This document shows, piece after piece, positions 58,988-64,000 of a stretch of DNA of 64,000 bases. Both the position numbers and the translations under genes were made by a program. The notes below the pieces were generated by a model that saw nothing but the letters and a program-made list of their open reading frames with translations, had not been told where the DNA came from and made no database searches. Within the stretch, counting starts at the first letter, position 1. Each line of letters opens with the position of its first letter. This DNA is from Cognaticolwellia aestuarii (GTDB lineage Bacteria; Pseudomonadota; Gammaproteobacteria; Enterobacterales; Alteromonadaceae): NCBI RefSeq assembly GCF_002000025.1, contig NZ_MUZV01000001.1:310001-374000 (forward strand). The letters are read 5' to 3'.

Positions 58988-59908
58988 GTGAACATACTTA
59001 TTACTGGTGGTACGGGCTTAATAGGCAGAGCGCTAATACAAGGTTTAAATACTGATAACATTATCGTGCTGACGCGTAATAAAAAAAATGCCGCCAACAT
59101 ACTACCCGCTCATATCAAGTTAATCTCATCACTTGCTGAAGTTAATTTTAATGAACTTGATGTCGTTATTAACTTAGCTGGCGAAAGCATCGTAGGCCGT
59201 CGTTGGTCAGAACAGCAAAAATCGCTGATCTGCCAAAGCCGCTGGCACATAACTCAGCAGCTTGTTGAAAAAATACAAACCGCCACTAAAGCACCTAAGT
59301 GTTTTATTTCGGGCAGTGCTATCGGCTTTTATGGACGCCAAGGCGCTAAGGCGATAACTGAAAGCCAAAAAGATGTTTATGACGAGTTTAGCCATCATGT
59401 TTGCCAGAAGTGGGAAAGTATCGCTTTTTCGGCCCAGTCGGATAAAACCCGGGTATGTGTACTAAGAACCGGTATTGTTTTAGCCAACAACGGAGGTGCA
59501 TTGCAGAAGATGTTGCCCGCATTCAAACTCGGTCTTGGTGGCCCAATAGCTAACGGGCAACAATTTATGTCATGGATACATATCGACGATATGGTTGCGA
59601 TTATCATGGCTACTATCAATCAACCTTCGTTAACCGGTATTATCAATGCCACAGCACCAACCCCCGTTAGCAATCAAGTATTTGCCGAAACGTTAAGTAC
59701 GGTACTTTCCCGACCTTGCTTTTTCAGAGTTCCAGCCTTGGTGTTAAAAGTAATCATGGGAGAATCGTCAGATTTACTACTCTACGGTCAACATGTTATT
59801 CCCGATAAATTGTTGAAAAATAATTTTAAATTCCAATACCCTTCTTTACAGATCGCCTTAAAACAACTATTACTTAAGTGTGACAATAATACAAACAACA
59901 ACAATTAG
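58988..59908 (+). CDS. YfcH-like NAD(P)-binding epimerase family protein (TIGR01777)
   Basis: From the GTG at 58988, with AGGAG five bases upstream, the protein has 306 residues. It has the Rossmann motif ITGGTGLIGRAL (residues about 4-15), VVINLAGESIVGRRW, the SGSAIGFYG strand with the active tyrosine region and a DUF1731-like C-terminus. It resembles short-chain dehydrogenase/epimerase proteins such as Escherichia coli YfcH. The substrate is unknown. Confidence 0.88.
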   Translation: MNILITGGTGLIGRALIQGLNTDNIIVLTRNKKNAANILPAHIKLISSLAEVNFNELDVVINLAGESIVGRRWSEQQKSLICQSRWHITQQLVEKIQTATKAPKCFISGSAIGFYGRQGAKAITESQKDVYDEFSHHVCQKWESIAFSAQSDKTRVCVLRTGIVLANNGGALQKMLPAFKLGLGGPIANGQQFMSWIHIDDMVAIIMATINQPSLTGIINATAPTPVSNQVFAETLSTVLSRPCFFRVPALVLKVIMGESSDLLLYGQHVIPDKLLKNNFKFQYPSLQIALKQLLLKCDNNTNNNN

Positions 59909-59915
59909 GTGCCGT

Positions 59916-60311
59916 TTGAAAGCAGAATTGCCCCCCCATGGTAAATGTAGCTACAGCGTTGAAGGTAACATCGTTACTATTCATGCTATAGGCCCGTGGA
60001 ATTTAGAGTTCTTCAAAAAAATGCACTATGAACTGGGGCAAATTCTCCTACATGAAGTCGACTTTCATAACTTTGCTATTTTATTGATACTCAAAGGGGA
60101 TTCTTTAGCTGCAAAAGATGGTTTAGATTACCACCTGAACTTAGTTAGGTCGGGGCCAACAAAAGCCTTAGCCATTCACTCAACCTTAAGTGATGCACCA
60201 CAAATCACCCAAAGTATTTTTCAAAATGTTTATAACCAAGCAGGCCTTAAAAATAGAACGTTTGACTCAACTGAAGAGGCAAAAACCTGGTTAAAGGCGC
60301 AATTAAAATAA
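59916..60311 (+). CDS. SpoIIAA/STAS-like small protein
   Basis: From a TTG at 59916 (a GTG at 59880 overlapping the epimerase gene is also in frame) the protein has 131 residues. It has an alternating beta-alpha pattern like STAS/SpoIIAA-like proteins (NIVTIHAIGPWNLEFFKKMH; NFAILLILKGDSLA). It could bind lipid or another protein. Start choice and family are moderately sure; function is not known. Confidence 0.6.
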   Translation: MKAELPPHGKCSYSVEGNIVTIHAIGPWNLEFFKKMHYELGQILLHEVDFHNFAILLILKGDSLAAKDGLDYHLNLVRSGPTKALAIHSTLSDAPQITQSIFQNVYNQAGLKNRTFDSTEEAKTWLKAQLK

Positions 60312-60443
60312 AGTTTCACCGAAGCTACCTTGCCTATAATAAGCGGGGTTTCTATCAAAAATAATAAGAGCAAACATTGACTTACAGACGAATAAGTTTG
60401 ATGATTAACGCTCGAATTTAGCAACAAGTATTGGTTCAATATC

Positions 60444-60896
60444 GTGATTTTCACCCAGTTAATTTACGGCTCTTTGCTCATCGTTGGCACGGTATTTATT
60501 CAAGTTGCATTCATCAGCACCCTCACCTATTGCTTACATGTATTAAGCAATTGGTTAGCCAGACCTCCTTTTCAATTAAAAACCGTATTAATACTCAGTG
60601 CTATGGTGCTGTGGTTAGTTGCCGGGTTAAGTGTCAGTGCGGCACTATGGGCTGGTGTCTATTTAGTCATTGGAGCTTTTAATAGTCTAGAACCTGCTCT
60701 CTATTTCTCCATTGTGACCTTCTCAACTTTAGGTTATGGCGATATCGTTTTAGAGCCACAATGGCGCATACTGGGTAGTTTAACTGCGGTTAATGGTTTA
60801 ATCATTGTCGGACTAAATACAGCGGTTCTTGTTGAAGCCATTGCCCGTATTAGAGCAACACAACATGGCACGTCAGGGGGCTACCATTTACATTAA
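60444..60896 (+). CDS. Two-helix potassium channel-family protein
   Basis: This 150-residue protein starts at GTG. It has about three to four hydrophobic helices. The selectivity filter TLGYGD (95-100) and a pore helix (EPALYFSIVTFS) match ion-channel family KcsA-like pores. There is no RCK or cyclic-nucleotide domain, so gating is unclear. It is probably a K+ leak or voltage-independent channel. Confidence 0.82.
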   Translation: MIFTQLIYGSLLIVGTVFIQVAFISTLTYCLHVLSNWLARPPFQLKTVLILSAMVLWLVAGLSVSAALWAGVYLVIGAFNSLEPALYFSIVTFSTLGYGDIVLEPQWRILGSLTAVNGLIIVGLNTAVLVEAIARIRATQHGTSGGYHLH

Positions 60897-60933
60897 ATAC
60901 TATGTTGCCATTGGTGCGATTTATTGCGAGCAC

Positions 60934-61302
60934 CTATTGCTTAAATACAGTATTTCCGGCCCAAGCACGTATTAATGCCCAAACAGCCAGCACAATAAAA
61001 ATTGTATGTACAAGAACAAAGTAAGTGATAACAAATACCCATGTCCAACCTGAATTAAAACCACCTAATGCTATCATCAGTATGCTAACGAAAATCAGAG
61101 CAGCTGCCGCAAATAAATTCAGCTTAATAGCAAACTTAAGATGACCATCAGCCAAACTGTTTTTATCCACTTTACTTAGTTGAAAAAGCAAAATAATAAA
61201 GGCAAGCACCGGTAAAAAAGTTAAATTTAGTATCGACCATAAAGCAATGCTAGATGCCTGTTTTATTTGCTCTTTACTTTGTAATCTTGCTTGTAAATTC
61301 AT
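60934..61302 (-). CDS. Small membrane protein next to norEF
   Basis: The 122-residue protein has three hydrophobic helices (about 23-43, 64-84 and 90-112). I do not recognise the family. It is on the same strand as norE and norF, 66 bp after norF, and may be part of the same transcript. A role in the same respiratory module is only a guess from position. Confidence 0.6.
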   Translation of the reverse strand: MNLQARLQSKEQIKQASSIALWSILNLTFLPVLAFIILLFQLSKVDKNSLADGHLKFAIKLNLFAAAALIFVSILMIALGGFNSGWTWVFVITYFVLVHTIFIVLAVWALIRAWAGNTVFKQ

Positions 61303-61368
61303 GGTTATTTCCCTTTACTTGTTTATTAGGCCACACACGTTAAGCCCAACATTGCTTTGCTTTGCAGA

Positions 61369-61623
61369 CTAGAAAAAAATCGTTGCAATAATCATTGCCG
61401 GAAAAATAATAAAATATAACCGCATCAAAAAACGTAAGTTTTTATTTGCATGTTTTAGCTCCATAAAATGATCAATAACAATAATACCTTTATACATTAA
61501 CGTTACTGCCACTAAAATACTAACAAACGCAGTTGAAGCAAACTGTTCGCCTAAAAACGTGTTAAATAGCGTAATGGCGATCAGTATTACCCAAAACCAT
61601 TCCAAACTAGAAAATTTCTTCAT
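61369..61623 (-). CDS. norF: NorF-like small membrane protein (cytochrome oxidase subunit IV-like)
   Basis: The ATG at 61623 (MKKFSSLEWFWVILIAITL) has AGAGGTTG upstream and gives 84 residues with three helices. It resembles the prokaryotic cytochrome c oxidase subunit IV/NorF family. It begins 8 bp after norE, so the two are coupled. NorEF supports nitric oxide reductase activity in some denitrifiers. A frame extension upstream to 61671 overlaps norE and is less likely. Confidence 0.8.
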   Translation of the reverse strand: MKKFSSLEWFWVILIAITLFNTFLGEQFASTAFVSILVAVTLMYKGIIVIDHFMELKHANKNLRFLMRLYFIIFPAMIIATIFF

Positions 61624-61631
61624 TGCAACCT

Positions 61632-62249
61632 CTAGCGTAATACGTATAACAGCGGGAAAATTAAAATCCACATCAGATCAATCATATGCCAATAAACAGC
61701 AAGTGCTTCAAGACCACTATGTTCTTCAGCTGAATAATGACCTGCCCGCAAACGAAATATTACCCACAATACCGCACATGATGCCCAGCCTACATGCAGA
61801 AAGTGATTAAAAGTCATGTAATAGTAAACCGTATAAAACTCGTTTGTACTTGTGCTTAGCCCTTGTAAGTTATTCCAGTAAAACTCCCAAGTTTTAACAA
61901 TAAGATAAAAACAACCGCAGCTTAATGCTAACCATAAATATCCTTGGCACTTGCCGCGATTATTCAAGCGAATATGCATCATAGCTTTGGCCATAAAGTA
62001 GCTACTCGACAATAAAATAATAGTATTGGCCACACCTAAGCTAGTATTTAAGCCTTGTGGTCCTTGCGCAAATACATCAGGGTAATAATATTTGGCAACA
62101 AAATAAGCAACAAAAAAGATCGCAAACTCAGTAAGCTCAGAAAGTATGCCAACCCAGATAGGAATATTGCCTGGAATACGGCCGGCCTGTTCTTCACTCC
62201 AAGCACGAGGAAAAATACCTAATGTATTACTCGGTTGCTCATGACTCAT
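61632..62249 (-). CDS. norE: NorE-like cytochrome c oxidase subunit III family protein
   Basis: The 205-residue protein has five membrane helices and the subunit III pattern (WVGILSELTEFAIFFVAYF, HVGWASCAVLWVIF, YWHMIDLMWI). The short length and the norF partner fit NorE rather than an oxidase subunit III. No norCB, norZ or cox genes are in the window. A perfect FNR box lies upstream, supporting anaerobic control. Confidence 0.85.
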   Translation of the reverse strand: MSHEQPSNTLGIFPRAWSEEQAGRIPGNIPIWVGILSELTEFAIFFVAYFVAKYYYPDVFAQGPQGLNTSLGVANTIILLSSSYFMAKAMMHIRLNNRGKCQGYLWLALSCGCFYLIVKTWEFYWNNLQGLSTSTNEFYTVYYYMTFNHFLHVGWASCAVLWVIFRLRAGHYSAEEHSGLEALAVYWHMIDLMWILIFPLLYVLR

Positions 62250-62402
62250 ATCAGTTCTACTCAGTTATTCGACTTTAATAGCATACATAAGCACCGTTTA
62301 TTTTAAGTGACGTGAATCAAGTTAATGCGGATTACTGACATAGCATTGAGATCACCGAAATGTGCATTGTTCAATCAAAGCCATAACCTAGCATTACGGT
62401 GC

Positions 62403-62444
62403 ATGATATTCATAAATTTACTGACATAGCTTGATTTCAATCAA
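62403..62444. promoter_or_regulatory. Perfect FNR box between norE and the universal stress gene
   Basis: TTGATTTCAATCAA (62431-62444) matches the FNR consensus TTGAT-N4-ATCAA fully and is symmetric. On the minus strand, TATCAT (62408-62403) lies at the -10 distance of a class II promoter for norE, with transcription near 62396. On the plus strand, TATCTA (62471-62476) gives a weaker candidate for the stress-protein gene. A weaker FNR-like word lies at 62307-62320. The rest of 62250-62677 shows no gene. Confidence 0.82.
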
Positions 62445-62677
62445 AGCCCTCAGCGCTTAAAACTTGAACATATCTAATAGCTTTATTACAGTGTTAGTAT
62501 CAGTTGCAAAGCCAGTAACCCAAACTCAGCTTAAGTTACTTCGCTTAGAGGCTTTTATCGCGTGTTTAGTTAACTTAAAAACAATGTATTCATCTGCAGC
62601 GCGCCAACCAGCTAATGATCTTGATTAAATAGATATGAAAATTATCAATAAAAACCAATAACTGACAGGAGAGTAAA

Positions 62678-63115
62678 GTGAAAAATATTTTATACCTTGT
62701 TGCCGTAGATGGCAGCGAATGTAGCTTACGTGCCGCAGATCGTGCCGTGAGCTTAGCTAAACAAACTCATGCAAGCGTTACCTTCTTAACAGTAAAAGAT
62801 TGGTCATACTTACAACCTATGATGCTTGACGGCACTGCGCCAATAATTTTAGATCAAGCTACTGAAGAGCAAAACACTCGTACTAATGTTTTGCTTCCCC
62901 TACTCGATAAATATCAAGATACTGATCTAGACATCAAAACGGAGTTAATCTGGGGAGATCCTAGCTCAGAGATACAAGCAAAAATTAAAGAACTACGCGC
63001 CAGTATGTTATTTATAGGCCGCCAAGGACGTTCAAGAATTGCTGATATTTTACTGGGCAGCGTAGCAAATAAATTGGCGCATCAAGCTGATGTACCAATA
63101 GTATTAGTGCCTTAA
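62678..63115 (+). CDS. Universal stress protein (UspA family)
   Basis: This 145-residue protein starts with GTG behind a CAGGAGAG ribosome site. It has the Usp fold with the ATP-binding pattern GRQGRSRIADILLGSVANKL near the C-terminus (G-x2-G-x9-GS). Such ATP-binding Usp proteins are often induced under anoxia by FNR-type regulators, and an FNR box lies 234 bp upstream, shared with norE. Confidence 0.9.
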   Translation: MKNILYLVAVDGSECSLRAADRAVSLAKQTHASVTFLTVKDWSYLQPMMLDGTAPIILDQATEEQNTRTNVLLPLLDKYQDTDLDIKTELIWGDPSSEIQAKIKELRASMLFIGRQGRSRIADILLGSVANKLAHQADVPIVLVP

Positions 63116-63157
63116 TTAACGGGTTTTCATCACTGAAAAAGTAAGTTTTTAAAACAA

Positions 63158-63183
63158 AAAAGGTGAGCATTAGCTCACCTTTT
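63158..63183. terminator. Bidirectional rho-independent terminator
   Basis: An 11-bp stem AAAAGGTGAGC/GCTCACCTTTT with an ATTA loop lies between the convergent stress-protein and ssb genes, with A-rich and T-rich flanks. Confidence 0.92.
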
Positions 63184-63202
63184 CTTTACATTTTTATATC
63201 AT

Positions 63203-63883
63203 TTAAAACGGGATATCATCATCAAAATCAATAGTTGGCTCTTGTGGGTTTACCTTAGGAGCTGACTGCTGTTGAAAACCACCGCTTTGCTGTGGTGCAG
63301 ATTGCTGTTGATAGCCACCTTGTTGTGGTGCCGCTTGTTGTTGATAACCGCCACCTTGCTGTGGTGCTGCTTGTTGTTGAAAGCCGCCACTTTGTTGTGC
63401 AGGTTTATTATACGCTTGCTGAGGTGCCGCTTGTTGTTGAAAACCACTAGATTGTTGTGGAGCTGACTGCTGTTGAATGCCGCCACCTTGTTGTGGTGCT
63501 TGTTGGTTAAAACCACCAGCGCCTGCGCCACTACCACCACGAGAATCTAGCATTTGCATTGTGCCGTTATAGCCTTGTACAACGATCTCAGTGGTGTATT
63601 GATCTTGGCCTTGTTGGTTCTGCCATTTACGTGTTTGTAAAGCACCTTCAATGTAAACTTTTGAGCCTTTTTTCAGGTATTCGCCGGCAATTTCAGCCAA
63701 TTTCCCGAACATAACCACGCGGTGCCATTCTGTTTTTTCTTTTTGTTCACCCGTTTGCTTGTCTTTCCAACTTTCAGAAGTTGCAATAGTGAGGTTAGCA
63801 ACACCACCACCGTTAGGCATGAAACGTACTTCAGGATCTTTCCCTAAGTTACCTAAAATTATTACTTTATTGACACCAGCCAT
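63203..63883 (-). CDS. ssb: Single-stranded DNA-binding protein Ssb with long Gln/Gly linker
   Basis: From the ATG at 63883 the protein has 226 residues. The OB-fold (about 1-112) starts [21 protein letters not shown] linker of about 100 residues is built of repeated GGFQQQ(A/S)APQQ-type units. The C-terminal tip DFDDDIPF is the acidic tail that binds partner proteins. It coats single-stranded DNA in replication and repair. The linker is longer than that of Escherichia coli SSB (178 residues in total). Confidence 0.95.
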   Translation of the reverse strand: MAGVNKVIILGNLGKDPEVRFMPNGGGVANLTIATSESWKDKQTGEQKEKTEWHRVVMFGKLAEIAGEYLKKGSKVYIEGALQTRKWQNQQGQDQYTTEIVVQGYNGTMQMLDSRGGSGAGAGGFNQQAPQQGGGIQQQSAPQQSSGFQQQAAPQQAYNKPAQQSGGFQQQAAPQQGGGYQQQAAPQQGGYQQQSAPQQSGGFQQQSAPKVNPQEPTIDFDDDIPF

Positions 63884-63903
63884 GAACAAAATCCTATAAT
63901 TTC

Positions 63904-63922
63904 AGTAAAGCAGTGCTTTACT
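63904..63922. promoter_or_regulatory. Perfect 19-bp palindrome upstream of ssb
   Basis: AGTAAAGCAGTGCTTTACT is a perfect palindrome about a central G, 21 bp before the ssb ATG. It does not match the LexA box (CTGT-N8-ACAG). It may be an operator or a hairpin in the ssb leader. The 78 bp to the right edge hold no further recognised feature. Confidence 0.5.
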
Positions 63923-64000
63923 CATTTAACATTATTCCAAGCGACAACTCGCTCAGAATATTTATTTTTAATAACAATGAAGAGATTCTAACATTAGACG

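Noticed and set aside
62307-62320. A second FNR-like box, GTGACGTGAATCAA
   Set aside because: Only eight of ten fixed positions match and no -10 box is placed well; kept as a minor note only.
63250-63520. Regularly repeated sequence near the right end, at first glance array-like
   Set aside because: It is the in-frame Gln/Gly linker of Ssb; units are unequal and coding, so not CRISPR.

Overview
The window is an AT-rich chromosomal segment of a marine gammaproteobacterium. Gene content and order point to the Alteromonadales, most likely Colwelliaceae (a Colwellia/Thalassotalea-like organism). This is inference from synteny and protein character: mlaFEDCB divergent from yrbG-kdsDC-lptCAB-rpoN-hpf-ptsN-rapZ-npr, a pmbA/yjgA pair, an ArcA/HptA system, folE2, mtnN-cbiB and nosRZDFYL. 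No rRNA or tRNA gene, insertion sequence, prophage or CRISPR array was seen.

Layout. 1-3044 (minus): mlaF-E-D-C-B, phospholipid transport between the membranes, with mlaB cut by the left edge. 3781-11639 (plus): yrbG, Kdo synthesis (kdsD, kdsC), LPS export (lptC, lptA, lptB), sigma-54 (rpoN), hpf and the nitrogen PTS (ptsN, rapZ, npr). 11867-15320: mgtE, pmbA and yjgA/darP. 15418-19619 (minus): a four-gene operon of dapA-like, dapD-like, LysA-like and AstE-like genes, led by a clear lysine riboswitch (19700-19903). 20022-25548: a tandem DsbA-fold protein with no ordinary start codon, rsmC, a sensor kinase, arcA and hptA. 26023-35731: folE2, gltBD and a diguanylate cyclase. 36001-45591: fabY with a divergent AraC-type regulator, a two-cysteine ArsR regulator, dimeric dUTPase, mtnN, a CbiB-like protein, a rhodanese, a TRIC-like channel and rraB, plus small unknowns. 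45591-54099 (minus): a complete nos operon for nitrous oxide respiration behind a DNR/FNR-like promoter. 54548-58808: tyrS, divergent mepM-anmK and a small unknown gene. 58988-63883: YfcH-like epimerase, SpoIIAA-like protein, potassium channel, norEF, universal stress protein and ssb; a perfect FNR box lies between norE and the stress protein.

How the genes fit together. Three themes stand out. First, envelope building: mla, kds, lpt, mepM-anmK and fabY. Second, nitrogen and redox life: sigma-54 and PTS-Ntr, gltBD, ArcA/HptA, nos, norEF and FNR-type sites suggest a facultative denitrifier or at least an N2O reducer. Third, the riboswitch-controlled dap operon. Its decarboxylase has lost several DAP-decarboxylase signature residues and it carries an N-acyl-amino-acid deacylase. 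This raises the untested possibility that lysine is made through succinylated intermediates, separately from the DAP pool used for peptidoglycan. That operon is the best candidate here for something not yet described.
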